This document shows positions 33,050-41,595 of a stretch of DNA of 64,000 nucleotides, one piece after another. Where the stretch lies: the NCBI RefSeq assembly GCF_001905545.1, contig NZ_LIPD01000002.1, positions 620,001 through 684,000 of the forward strand. Reading direction: 5' to 3'. The notes under the pieces were generated by a model. The model was not told where the DNA came from, did not search any database, and was given only the letters and a program-made list of their open reading frames with translations. The stretch's first letter is position 1. The number at the start of each line of letters is the position of its first letter. Made by a program: the position numbers and the translations under genes. The DNA is from Streptomyces sp. CB02056 (GTDB lineage: Bacteria; Actinomycetota; Actinomycetes; Streptomycetales; Streptomycetaceae).

Positions 33050-33189
33050 GTTTCTCCCGGACCGGCCGACGGCCCCCACAAGGGGCCCGGGGACACCGGG
33101 ACCGCGCGCGGGACCATGGACAGTGGAGCCGGGACGAGAACGTCCGGCAGAGCAGTACCCAACCTCCCCGAAACGGAGAACCAGGGGTC

Positions 33190-34794
33190 ATGACCGAGGT
33201 CACCCGTACCGACGACAGTTTCCACGTGTTCGACACCACGCTGCGCGACGGAGCGCAGCGCGAGGGCATCAACCTGACGGTGGCGGACAAGCTGGCCATC
33301 GCCAGGCACCTGGACGAGTTCGGGGTCGGTTTCATCGAGGGCGGCTGGCCCGGGGCGAACCCGCGCGACACCGAGTTCTTCGCCCGGGCCGCCGTCGAGC
33401 TGGAGCTGGAGCACGCCCGGCTGGTCGCCTTCGGCGCCACCCGCCGGGCCGGCGGCAAGGCGTCCGAGGACCCGCAGCTGGCCGCGCTGGTCACCTCCGG
33501 CGCCCCGGTGATCACCCTGGTGGCCAAGGCGCACGACCGGCACGTGGAGCTCGCGCTGCGCACCACCCTGGACGAGAACCTGGAGATGGTCCGGGACAGC
33601 GTCGAGTTCCTGCGCTCGCGGGGCCGGCGGGTGTTCATCGACTGCGAGCACTTCTTCGACGGCTACCGGGCGAACCCCGAGTACGCCGTGTCGGTGGTCC
33701 GCACCGCGCACGAGGCCGGTGCGGACGTGGTGGTGCTCTGCGACACCAACGGCGGGATGCTGCCGGGCGGCGTCCGGGAGATCGTCGCCGACGTGCTGGC
33801 CAGGACGGGGGCCCGGCTCGGCATCCACGCCCAGGACGACACCGGCTGCGCGGTGGCCAACACCCTGGCCGCGGTGGACGCCGGCGCGACCCACGTGCAG
33901 TGCACCGCCAACGGCTACGGCGAGCGGGTCGGCAACGCCAACCTGTTCCCGGTGGTCGGCGCGCTGGAGATCAAGTACGACCGCCGGGTGCTGCCCGCGG
34001 GCCGGCTGGCCGAGATGACCAGGATCTCGCACGCGATCGCCGAGCTGGTCAACCTGACCCCCTCCACCCACCAGCCGTACGTGGGCTTCTCGGCGTTCGC
34101 CCACAAGGCGGGCCTGCACGCCTCCGCGATCAAGGTCGACCCGGACCTGTACCAGCACATCGACCCCGAGCGGGTCGGCAACACCATGCGGATGCTGGTC
34201 TCCGACATGGCCGGGCGGGCCTCCGTCGAGCTCAAGGGCAAGGAGCTCGGCTACGACCTCTCCAGCGACCGGGACCTGGCCGGCCGGGTGGTGGCCAAGG
34301 TGAAGGAGCAGGAGAACCTCGGCTACACCTACGAGTCCGCCGACGCCTCCTTCGAGCTGCTGCTGCGCGACGAGGTGCGCGGCAGCCGGGACCGCTTCTA
34401 CACCCTGGAGTCCTGGCGGACCATCAGCGAGCAGGGCCCGAAGGGCTTCACGGGCAACGAGGCCACCGTCAAGCTGTGGGCCAAGGGCGAGCGCCGGATC
34501 GCCACCGGCGAGGGCAACGGCCCGGTCAACGCGCTGGACCAGGCGCTGCGCGCGGCCCTGGAGGGCATCTACCCGCCGCTGGCCACCTTCGAGCTGGTGG
34601 ACTACAAGGTCCGCATCCTGGAGGGCCAGCACGGTACCGGTTCCAAGACCCGGGTGCTGATCGAGTCCACCGACGGCTCCGTCACCTGGTCGACGGTGGG
34701 CGTGGCCGACAACGTGGTCGCCGCCTCCTGGCTGGCGCTGGAGGACGCGTACACCTACGGCCTGATCCGGGCCGGCCTGGAGCCGACCGAGTAG
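33190..34794 (+). CDS. cimA: citramalate synthase (2-isopropylmalate synthase family)
   Basis: This 534-residue enzyme condenses pyruvate with acetyl-CoA to (R)-citramalate, giving a threonine-independent route to isoleucine; the family shares its fold with LeuA and homocitrate synthase. Motifs are FDTTLRDGAQREGI at the N-terminus, FIEGGWPGANPRDTEFF, CDTNGGMLP, HAQDDTGCAVAN and the second signature (THVQCTANGYGERVGNANLF). A C-terminal LeuA-dimer regulatory domain begins near residue 400. The IEGGWPG segment and the position of the conserved domain fit CimA better than LeuA, but product choice needs an assay. It stands alone behind its own attenuator. Confidence 0.88.
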   Translation: MTEVTRTDDSFHVFDTTLRDGAQREGINLTVADKLAIARHLDEFGVGFIEGGWPGANPRDTEFFARAAVELELEHARLVAFGATRRAGGKASEDPQLAALVTSGAPVITLVAKAHDRHVELALRTTLDENLEMVRDSVEFLRSRGRRVFIDCEHFFDGYRANPEYAVSVVRTAHEAGADVVVLCDTNGGMLPGGVREIVADVLARTGARLGIHAQDDTGCAVANTLAAVDAGATHVQCTANGYGERVGNANLFPVVGALEIKYDRRVLPAGRLAEMTRISHAIAELVNLTPSTHQPYVGFSAFAHKAGLHASAIKVDPDLYQHIDPERVGNTMRMLVSDMAGRASVELKGKELGYDLSSDRDLAGRVVAKVKEQENLGYTYESADASFELLLRDEVRGSRDRFYTLESWRTISEQGPKGFTGNEATVKLWAKGERRIATGEGNGPVNALDQALRAALEGIYPPLATFELVDYKVRILEGQHGTGSKTRVLIESTDGSVTWSTVGVADNVVAASWLALEDAYTYGLIRAGLEPTE

Positions 34795-34826
34795 CCGGCC
34801 CGGGCCGGTCGGCGCCCGACATGCCT

Positions 34827-34864
34827 GTGGCCCGCGGGACTTCGTACGAAGTCCCGCGGGCCAC
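34827..34864. terminator. 38-bp perfect palindrome, bidirectional terminator
   Basis: Positions 34827-34845 and 34846-34864 are exact complements with no spacer. It lies between the convergent cimA and cvnD genes and can end transcription from both sides. Confidence 0.8.
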
Positions 34865-34876
34865 GGTCGTGCGCGA

Positions 34877-35461
34877 TCACCGAAGCCGGGCGAGCAGGGC
34901 GTGTTCGACGAGGGTGATGAGGGCGCTCTTGGCGCTGTCGCGGCGGCGGGCGTCGAGGGTGATGACGGGGGTGTCGGCGCCGAGTTGGAGTGCTTCGCGG
35001 ACTTCGTCGGGGGTGTGGGGCTGGTGTCCGTCGAAGCCGTTGAGGGCGACGACGAAGGGCAGTCCGCTGTTCTCGAAGTAGTCGAGGGCGGGGAAGCAGT
35101 CGGCGAGGCGGCGGGTGTCGACGAGGACGACGGCTCCGATGGCGCCTCGGACGAGGTCGTCCCACATGAACCAGAAGCGGTCCTGTCCGGGGGTGCCGAA
35201 GAGGTAGAGGATGAGGTCTTCGTCGAGGGTGATGCGGCCGAAGTCCATGGCGACGGTGGTGGTCGTCTTGCCGGAGACGTGGCTGAGGTCGTCGATGCCG
35301 GCGGAGGCCGAGGTCATGACGGCTTCGGTGCGCAGGGGGTTGATCTCGGAGACGGCGCCGACGAGCGTGGTCTTGCCGACGCCGAAGCCGCCCGCGACGA
35401 CGATCTTCGCGGAGGTGGTGGCGCGGGTGGGGGCGGCCGCGTTAGAGCTTGCGAAGTCCAC
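34877..35461 (-). CDS. cvnD: conservon protein CvnD, small GTP-binding protein (downstream conservon)
   Basis: This 194-residue Ras/MglA-like GTPase is the last gene of a conservon, a four-gene set that forms a membrane-associated signalling complex in streptomycetes. The P-loop is GGFGVGKTT (residues 24-32); LFGTPGQDRF is the G3 region. The usual NKxD is replaced by NGFD. The GTG start lies inside cvnC (20-nt overlap). The DNA from 34884 to 35486 is identical to 40452-41054 of the other conservon, so the two proteins are the same. Leu and Glu codons here favour CTC and GAA, unlike the CTG/GAG-rich neighbours. Confidence 0.93.
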   Translation of the reverse strand: MDFASSNAAAPTRATTSAKIVVAGGFGVGKTTLVGAVSEINPLRTEAVMTSASAGIDDLSHVSGKTTTTVAMDFGRITLDEDLILYLFGTPGQDRFWFMWDDLVRGAIGAVVLVDTRRLADCFPALDYFENSGLPFVVALNGFDGHQPHTPDEVREALQLGADTPVITLDARRRDSAKSALITLVEHALLARLR

Positions 35462-36083
35462 TGAGGACCCTTTCGAGCAGCGTGACGTCGGGCTGGTTTC
35501 CGGTTTCGCCGCCGGAAGCGGGCTGGTGGATGGCGACCAGGCCGGCCTCGGCCAGGTCGGCCACGAGGATGCGGGCCACTCCCAGGGGAAGGGAGAGCAG
35601 CGCCGACACCTCCGCGACGGATTTGACCTCCGTGCACAGCGTGCAGATCCGCTGGTGCTCGGGGAGCAGGGTGGCCATGCGCTGCGGGTCGACGTCGGCG
35701 GAGACCAGGGCCTCCAGCGCGAGTTCGTAGCGCGGCCTGGTCCTGCCACCGGTCATCGCGAACGGGCGGATCAGCGGGCCGGAGTCGGGTTCGTCCTCGA
35801 ACTCCTCGACGTGGCCGGGCTCCTGGGCGGGCAGGTAGCCGGGGTCCGGCTCGGGCGCCGGGGCCGGGTAGCCGGGCGCCGGGGCGCCGTACGAGGGCTG
35901 CCGGGCGTACTGGTCGTACTGGCCGTACTGCTCTTCGGGCCGGGGGTACGGCTGCCGGGGCTGTCCGTACTGGTGCCGGCCGTACTGCTGACCGTGGCCG
36001 ACGCCGGGTGCTCCGAAGGCGTCATGGCCTGTGCCAGGGTACGGAACACCGTATTGGCCGCTGCGGTCGTCGGGCGGTGTCAC
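35442..36083 (-). CDS. cvnC: conservon protein CvnC, DUF742 (downstream conservon)
   Basis: This 213-residue protein has an N-terminal half rich in Tyr, Gln, Gly and Pro (about 95 residues), then the DUF742 domain starting at PLIRPFAMTGGRTRPRY and containing LPEH, VAEVSALLSLPLGVARILVADLAEAGLV, a winged-helix-like core. CvnC proteins are thought to link the roadblock protein and the GTPase. The GTG at 36083 has GAGGAGAGGAACC upstream. Its 3' end overlaps cvnD by 20 nt. It is much longer at the N-terminus than the copy in the other conservon. Confidence 0.88.
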   Translation of the reverse strand: MTPPDDRSGQYGVPYPGTGHDAFGAPGVGHGQQYGRHQYGQPRQPYPRPEEQYGQYDQYARQPSYGAPAPGYPAPAPEPDPGYLPAQEPGHVEEFEDEPDSGPLIRPFAMTGGRTRPRYELALEALVSADVDPQRMATLLPEHQRICTLCTEVKSVAEVSALLSLPLGVARILVADLAEAGLVAIHQPASGGETGNQPDVTLLERVLSGLRKL

Positions 36084-36244
36084 GGTTCCTCTCCTCACAG
36101 GGTGCGGCGGTGCGGTGCGAGCTTCGGCGCAGGTCCGGAGCCGGTGGTGCGAAGGCCGTACAACGTCCGAACCCGAGCCCGCCGAAGCGGGCCCGGGAAG
36201 GACGCGGAGGTACTTCGAATACCTGGACGGTATCCGACGAACCG

Positions 36245-36667
36245 TCAGTGCAGGAGACTGCCCTGGAGTTCCGCGCGGAGTGCGGGGGTGAGGACGGCGC
36301 CGGCGCGGTCGACGAGCAGGGCCATCTCGTAGCCGACGAGGCCGATGTCGGAGTCCGGCGCGGCCAGGACGGCGAGTGCGGAGCCGTCGCTGACGGCCAT
36401 CAGGAACAGGAAGCCCCGTTCCATCTCGACGACGGTCTGGTTGACCTCGCCGCCCTCGAAGATCCGGCTGGCGCCGGAGGTGAGGGAGGTGAGGCCGGAG
36501 GCGACGGCGGCGAGCTGGTCGGCGCGGTCCCGGGGGAAGCCCTCGGACATGCACAGCAGGAGGCCGTCCGCGGAGACCACCACGGTGTGGGACACCCCGG
36601 GGGTGTTGTCCACGAAATTGGTGATCAGCCAGTTCAGGTTCTGTGCGGCCTGGCTCATCTGAGTCAA
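36245..36667 (-). CDS. cvnB: conservon protein CvnB, roadblock/LC7 domain (downstream conservon)
   Basis: This 140-residue MglB-like protein would act on the GTPase CvnD. The roadblock fold is seen in LNWLITNFVDNTPGVSHTVVVSADG, D-LAAVASGLTSL and VGYEMALLVDRAG. A TTG start at 36667 has AGGAG 7 nt upstream and lies one base after the cvnA stop; an ATG three codons later (36658) is an alternative. The DNA of 36244-36661 is identical to 41595-42012 in the other conservon. Confidence 0.92.
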   Translation of the reverse strand: MTQMSQAAQNLNWLITNFVDNTPGVSHTVVVSADGLLLCMSEGFPRDRADQLAAVASGLTSLTSGASRIFEGGEVNQTVVEMERGFLFLMAVSDGSALAVLAAPDSDIGLVGYEMALLVDRAGAVLTPALRAELQGSLLH

Positions 36668-36668
36668 C

Positions 36669-39600
36669 TCAACGCTCCTGGTGGTTCGAGCCGCCGAAGA
36701 GATCGGTGCTCCGGTTCTGTCCGTTGCCGGACTGGTCTACCTGATCGGGGTCGATCCGGAAGCTTCCGGTGTTACCGGCACTGCGGCCCTGCTCCACACC
36801 GCGGCGCAGGTTGGTGAGGCGGCCACGGACCTCCTCCGGGCTGCGGGAGACCTGCGGCCCGTCCTGCGGGGTGGACTTGGCGTTGCCGGGCACCAGGTTC
36901 TGCTTGGGCACGCGCCGCGGCAGACCGGCACCGGTGGTGCCGCTGGAGGAGGGCTCGCGCAGCTGCTCGGCCCGCTGCCAGTCGCCGTCGTTCGGCGACT
37001 GCCAGGCGGCGCGGGCGGTCGGGCCGGTCGGGCCGTAACCGCCGAGCGAGGACACGTCGTGGCCGCGCTGGGTCTCGGGCGCCGAGGTGTCCTTGGCGCC
37101 GGCGAACCAGTTCGGGCTGTCGCCGGACTGGCCGCCGCCGGCCGGCGCGGCGGGGAGGCCGCCGCCCGCCAGCTGCTCGCCGGGACGGCGCTGCGGCAGC
37201 CCGGACGGCAGGGTGGCGTGCGGCTCGGCGGCGGGCAGCGCGGGCGGCTCGGGGGCGTACGGGTGGCCGGCCGGGGAGTCCTGGGCCGGGCGGCCGTACT
37301 GGTCGTCGGCGTACCCGTCCTGCTGGTAGCCGCCCTGGTCGTAGCCGTACCGGTCGTCGGCGTACTGCCCGCCGGCCTGGCCCTGCTGCTGGTCGTAGCC
37401 CTGGGGGGCGTACTGGTCGTAGCCGTCCTGGGCGTACCCGTCCTGCTGGTACTCGTCCTGCTGGTAGCCGCCCTGGTCGTAGCCGTACCGGTCGTCGGCG
37501 TACTGCTCGCCGGCCTGGCCCTGCTGCTCGTAGCCCTGCGGGGCGTACTGGTCGTAGCCCTGCTGGTAGTCCTCCTCGACCTCGGCGTCGACCACCGGCG
37601 CCTGCGGGGCGCTCTCCAGGGCCGCGCGGCGGACCTGGTCGAGGCGCTGCGAGCGCTGGACGGCCTCCAGGGCGGGGCTGAACCCGCTGGAGCCGGCGTT
37701 GCCGGTGCCGGTGAGGTGGTCGTCGAAGCCGAGCTCGGCCGCGCTGCGGGCGCGGGTGTCCGGCGCCCACTCGGCGGCCGGCTCCTGCTCGGCGAAGATC
37801 CGGGAGACGGTGAACTGCTCGTCCGGCTCCGGCGCCGCACCGGACTGGGTGACGAACGGCGGGAGCATGACCAGCGAGGTGGTGCCGGCGGACTCGCCGG
37901 ACGGGCGGAGCTGGACGCGGATGTCGTGCCGCTGGGACAGCCGGCCGACCACGAACAGGCCCATGCGGCGGGAGATGGTGGCGTCCACCGTGGGCGGCTC
38001 GGCCAGCTTCTCGTTGATCTCCGCGAAGTCCTCGGCGGTGAGGCCGATGCCCTTGTCGTGGATCTCGACCAGCACGCGGCCGTCCGGCAGGCGGGTCGCG
38101 TTGACCAGCACCCGGGTCTGCGGGCTGGAGAACGAGGTGGCGTTCTCCAGCAGCTCGGCGAGCAGGTGGACGAGGTCGGTCACGGCGGCGCCGACGACGT
38201 CGACCTCCGGGATGCCGGAGAGCTCGACGCGCTCGTACTGCTCCACCTCGGACGCGGCGGCGCGGAGCACGTCGACCAGCGGGACCGGGGTGTTCCAGCG
38301 GCGGCCGGCCTCCTCGCCCGCGAGGACGAGCAGGTTCTCACCGTTGCGGCGCATACGGGTGGCCAGGTGGTCCAGCTTGAAGAGGTTCTCCAGCTGGTCC
38401 GGGTCGGCCTCGTTGTTCTCCAGGTCGGTGATCAGCGCCAGCTGGCGCTGGATCAGGCTCTGGCTGCGGCGCGACAGGTTGGTGAAGATCGCGTTGACGT
38501 TGCCCCGCAGCAGGGCCTGCTCGGCGGCGAGCGCCACGGCCTGCTGGTGGACCTGGTCGAACGCCCGGGCGACCTCGCCGATCTCGTCCTTGCCGTGCAG
38601 CGGGATCGGGGTCACCGAGGTGTCGACCCGGTCGGGGTCGGTCTTGGAGAGCTTCTCGACCAGGTCCGGCAGGCGGTGGTCGGCGATCTCCAGGGCGGCG
38701 CTGCGCAGGGTGCGCATGCCGAGGATCATCGAGCGGGCCACGTAACCGGTCAGCAGGCCGGCCAGGATGAGCGCCGCGACGACGATGACCGTGTTGAGGA
38801 TGGCGTCGTAGAGCGCGTTGTCCTTCAGGTTGCGGGAGTCGGTGAGGACCTCGTCCAGCAGCGCGAGCTCGGTGTTCCGCAGGGCCTGGATGTGGGTGTC
38901 GGTGGCCTGGTTCCAGTTCTCCTGGGTCAGGCCGGCGTTCTTCGCCTCGGTGTACGCGGCGTCGGCGACCGCCTTGCCCTTCTGCTGGCCCTCCGCGGCG
39001 GCCTGGCTGTACGAGGCGCCGAGCTGGAGCAGGCCCTGCATGGTGGGCGGCGCGCCGTTGGGCATCTTGTACGCCGAGCGGTCCTGGGCCGCGGTCTGCG
39101 CGATCTGCGCGGCCGCGTACTTGGCGGCGTCCTCGGGGGCGCTGCCGGTGTTGAACTCGTTGATGGAGACCTGTTCCAGCTTCTCCGAGATCAGGATCTG
39201 CTGGATCACGTCCTGGTTCTCGTAGCGCGTGGTGACGTTCGCCGAGATGCCGACCAGCAGGTTGAGCATCAGCGCGCGCTGGGTCGACGCCGCGGCCTTG
39301 GCCAGCGACATCGCGTAGATCGCGCGGCCCTTGCTGGTGGCGTTGGCGGAGCCCAGGCCGACCGAGTTGTCGAAGGCCAGCAGCGGGTCGAGCATCACCG
39401 AGTACGCGTTGGCCGTGGCGCTGATGAACAGCTCCGGGTTGTACGCGTTGGCCCGCAGGTGCGGCAGGTCGACCACCAGGGTCTGGAAGGCCTCGTGACG
39501 CCGGGGGAGCTCACCGGACTTGTCGGAGGCCGCGTAGGCGGCGTTGTACGCCTTCAGCGCGGCGTCGGTGGCGCCGCGGCGCTTGGCCACCTCGTTGTTC

Positions 39601-40043
39601 GGGTCCTGCTTGGTGAGCAGGGGTATGAGCGTCTTGTCGCGCTCGTTCTCCAGCGCCTCGGCGAGTTCGGTCGCCGCCTTGGCCAGCTCCGCGGTCTTCT
39701 CGGCGCGGGAGGCCTTGATGAAGCCGTCGACCGAGGTGTTCACGCGCAGACCACCGAAGACGAGACTGATGGTCACGGGGATCAGCAGGATCGCGATCAG
39801 ACGGGTCGGCACGCGCCAGTTGCGCGGGCGGAGGAAGTCGTACCGGCTCGATCCGCCGTCGCCCGACGAGCCGCCGCCGCGGGGTGTCGCGGCCGGGGGC
39901 TCGGGAGCCGGGACGGTGCTCTGGGAGCGTTCCTCGGTGGGAGCGAACGCGGAGAATCCGGCCGGGTCCCCCGGGGTACCGTTCGGCTCGCTCTGGCGGG
40001 GCTCGGAGCGCCGCTGCGGGGCGGGTTGCTGCTTACGCCTCAC
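36669..40043 (-). CDS. cvnA: conservon protein CvnA, sensor histidine kinase-like (downstream conservon)
   Basis: This 1124-residue membrane protein has a cytoplasmic Pro-rich N-terminus, TM1 (about 82-99), a large extracellular nitrate/NIT-like sensor region, TM2 (about 414-437), HAMP, and a HATPase_c domain whose N box ([14 protein letters not shown]), G1 box (VEIHDKGIGL) and G2 box ([12 protein letters not shown]) are readable. Whether it phosphorylates is unproven for this family. A Tyr/Gln/Gly-rich tail of about 400 residues holds near-identical repeats (nt 37310-37580). The GTG at 40043 follows GAGAGG. Two BldD-like boxes lie about 215-250 nt upstream. In memory this is cvnA2. Confidence 0.9.
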   Translation of the reverse strand: MRRKQQPAPQRRSEPRQSEPNGTPGDPAGFSAFAPTEERSQSTVPAPEPPAATPRGGGSSGDGGSSRYDFLRPRNWRVPTRLIAILLIPVTISLVFGGLRVNTSVDGFIKASRAEKTAELAKAATELAEALENERDKTLIPLLTKQDPNNEVAKRRGATDAALKAYNAAYAASDKSGELPRRHEAFQTLVVDLPHLRANAYNPELFISATANAYSVMLDPLLAFDNSVGLGSANATSKGRAIYAMSLAKAAASTQRALMLNLLVGISANVTTRYENQDVIQQILISEKLEQVSINEFNTGSAPEDAAKYAAAQIAQTAAQDRSAYKMPNGAPPTMQGLLQLGASYSQAAAEGQQKGKAVADAAYTEAKNAGLTQENWNQATDTHIQALRNTELALLDEVLTDSRNLKDNALYDAILNTVIVVAALILAGLLTGYVARSMILGMRTLRSAALEIADHRLPDLVEKLSKTDPDRVDTSVTPIPLHGKDEIGEVARAFDQVHQQAVALAAEQALLRGNVNAIFTNLSRRSQSLIQRQLALITDLENNEADPDQLENLFKLDHLATRMRRNGENLLVLAGEEAGRRWNTPVPLVDVLRAAASEVEQYERVELSGIPEVDVVGAAVTDLVHLLAELLENATSFSSPQTRVLVNATRLPDGRVLVEIHDKGIGLTAEDFAEINEKLAEPPTVDATISRRMGLFVVGRLSQRHDIRVQLRPSGESAGTTSLVMLPPFVTQSGAAPEPDEQFTVSRIFAEQEPAAEWAPDTRARSAAELGFDDHLTGTGNAGSSGFSPALEAVQRSQRLDQVRRAALESAPQAPVVDAEVEEDYQQGYDQYAPQGYEQQGQAGEQYADDRYGYDQGGYQQDEYQQDGYAQDGYDQYAPQGYDQQQGQAGGQYADDRYGYDQGGYQQDGYADDQYGRPAQDSPAGHPYAPEPPALPAAEPHATLPSGLPQRRPGEQLAGGGLPAAPAGGGQSGDSPNWFAGAKDTSAPETQRGHDVSSLGGYGPTGPTARAAWQSPNDGDWQRAEQLREPSSSGTTGAGLPRRVPKQNLVPGNAKSTPQDGPQVSRSPEEVRGRLTNLRRGVEQGRSAGNTGSFRIDPDQVDQSGNGQNRSTDLFGGSNHQER

Positions 40044-40256
40044 TCGACAACTACCTCTCGGCCGACTGCCGGCCATGGATCAATCCAGCGCTACCCCTGG
40101 GCCCTGAACCGCCGCCGTAGGGGCCGGCGCAGGAGAAACCAGGGGTAGCTGGAATTTCAGCACGTGCGGGGATGGGGGACAAACAGCCGCCGTCCGGCAC
40201 CCGCCTCGGTACATTCTGGACATTCACCGACATGACGGAGCAAAACCGTGGTCACC

Positions 40257-40269
40257 TGGCGCTGAGTGA
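40257..40269 (+). promoter_or_regulatory. BldD-like box 1
   Basis: TGGCGCTGAGTGA matches the palindromic BldD consensus TNACNCWGNGTNA at all but one fixed position. Confidence 0.4.
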
Positions 40270-40279
40270 CGCTGTTTCG

Positions 40280-40292
40280 CCACGCTGAGTCA
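40280..40292 (+). promoter_or_regulatory. BldD-like box 2
   Basis: CCACGCTGAGTCA matches TNACNCWGNGTNA at all but the first base. It lies 23 bp from box 1, about two helical turns, in the likely promoter of the downstream cvnA. Confidence 0.45.
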
Positions 40293-40444
40293 TTGTTGAT
40301 CACAAAATGCCTACCGAACTGTTATCCGCTGCTTATACACGGGTCTTGCGCGCGGCCCCCGGAGGTCACCCGCGGGTAGGCACCGCGGTCCCGACGGCCC
40401 GTCGCGGGGGACGGACCGTCGGGGCCGTGCGGTTCCCCCCTCGC

Positions 40445-41029
40445 TCAGCGGAGCCGGGCGAGCAGGGCGTGTTCGACGAGGGTGATGAGGGCGCTCTTGG
40501 CGCTGTCGCGGCGGCGGGCGTCGAGGGTGATGACGGGGGTGTCGGCGCCGAGTTGGAGTGCTTCGCGGACTTCGTCGGGGGTGTGGGGCTGGTGTCCGTC
40601 GAAGCCGTTGAGGGCGACGACGAAGGGCAGTCCGCTGTTCTCGAAGTAGTCGAGGGCGGGGAAGCAGTCGGCGAGGCGGCGGGTGTCGACGAGGACGACG
40701 GCTCCGATGGCGCCTCGGACGAGGTCGTCCCACATGAACCAGAAGCGGTCCTGTCCGGGGGTGCCGAAGAGGTAGAGGATGAGGTCTTCGTCGAGGGTGA
40801 TGCGGCCGAAGTCCATGGCGACGGTGGTGGTCGTCTTGCCGGAGACGTGGCTGAGGTCGTCGATGCCGGCGGAGGCCGAGGTCATGACGGCTTCGGTGCG
40901 CAGGGGGTTGATCTCGGAGACGGCGCCGACGAGCGTGGTCTTGCCGACGCCGAAGCCGCCCGCGACGACGATCTTCGCGGAGGTGGTGGCGCGGGTGGGG
41001 GCGGCCGCGTTAGAGCTTGCGAAGTCCAC
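40445..41029 (-). CDS. cvnD: conservon protein CvnD, small GTP-binding protein (upstream conservon)
   Basis: This 194-residue GTPase has exactly the same amino-acid sequence as the CvnD at 34877-35461. The two genes differ only by synonymous bases in the last two codons before the stop. P-loop GGFGVGKTT at residues 24-32. It overlaps cvnC by 20 nt. As the proteins are identical, each conservon cannot be told apart by its GTPase; specificity must lie in CvnA and CvnC. Confidence 0.93.
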   Translation of the reverse strand: MDFASSNAAAPTRATTSAKIVVAGGFGVGKTTLVGAVSEINPLRTEAVMTSASAGIDDLSHVSGKTTTTVAMDFGRITLDEDLILYLFGTPGQDRFWFMWDDLVRGAIGAVVLVDTRRLADCFPALDYFENSGLPFVVALNGFDGHQPHTPDEVREALQLGADTPVITLDARRRDSAKSALITLVEHALLARLR

Positions 41030-41435
41030 TGAGGACCCTTTCGAGCAGCGTGACATCGGGCGTTCCGCCCGACTCGCCCGCGGCGGCGGGCTGGTGGATG
41101 GCGACGAGACCGGCCTCGGCAAGGTCGGCGACGAGGATGCGGGCGACACCGAGCGGGACGCCGGCCAGTGCGGAGATCTCCGCGATGGACTTGACCTCGC
41201 GGCAGAGGCTGACGATCCGGGCGTGCTCGGGCAGCAGCCCGCCGGCCCGGTCGGCCGAGCCGGTCGTGGAGATCAGGGCCTCGATGGCGAGCTGGTACCG
41301 GGGGCGGGTCCGTCCGCCGGTCATCGCGTACGGGCGGACCAGCGGCTGCTGCTCGTAGCCGTCGGACTGCTGCCCGCCGTAGCCGCTGCCGTACCCGTTG
41401 CCGTACGGGCCGGCGGGTGTCGAAGGCGGGGTCAT
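41010..41435 (-). CDS. cvnC: conservon protein CvnC, DUF742 (upstream conservon)
   Basis: This 141-residue protein starts MTPPSTPAGPYGNGYGSG, followed by the DUF742 core (PLVRPYAMTGGRTRPRYQLAI, IAEISALAGVPLGVARILVADLAEAGLV). The core is similar to but distinct from the CvnC at 35442, and the DNA is diverged except for the shared 3' end that overlaps cvnD. The N-terminal extension is much shorter than in the other copy. An ATG with GGAGGACCC upstream is the start. Confidence 0.9.
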   Translation of the reverse strand: MTPPSTPAGPYGNGYGSGYGGQQSDGYEQQPLVRPYAMTGGRTRPRYQLAIEALISTTGSADRAGGLLPEHARIVSLCREVKSIAEISALAGVPLGVARILVADLAEAGLVAIHQPAAAGESGGTPDVTLLERVLSGLRKL

Positions 41436-41595
41436 GGGTCCTCCTAGTGCTGCAGCCTTGGGCAGCCGGTTCCAGCTGGGGCGGTGCCAGCTGAGGCGGG
41501 ATCAGCTGCCTGAGGGTAGCTGAGGGTGTGGCGCCGGGTCCGGTCGGGTCGGACCCGGCGCGGTCGGGACGGTGGGTGAGCCGCGCGGGTCCCGG

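Larger units (their letters stand above)
40044..40444. other. intergenic region between the two conservons
   Basis: This 401-nt gap separates cvnD of the upstream set from cvnA of the downstream set. It has a less GC-rich stretch (about 40235-40345) with two BldD-like boxes and a TTGTTGATCACAAAA segment, a likely promoter region for the minus-strand cvnA. A GC-rich hairpin-prone stretch (40380-40430, ccgacggccc...ggggccgt) lies just past cvnD and may terminate the upstream conservon. Confidence 0.5.

Noticed and set aside
36681..40148. 1155-residue plus-strand frame opposite cvnA
   Set aside because: It is a shadow of cvnA with Val/Gly/Leu repeats and no motif.
34884..41054. Identical cvnD blocks as a pure assembly artefact
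   Set aside because: The blocks have different flanks and end at different points relative to the genes, and the last codons before the stops differ; still, read-level checking is advised in the finding.
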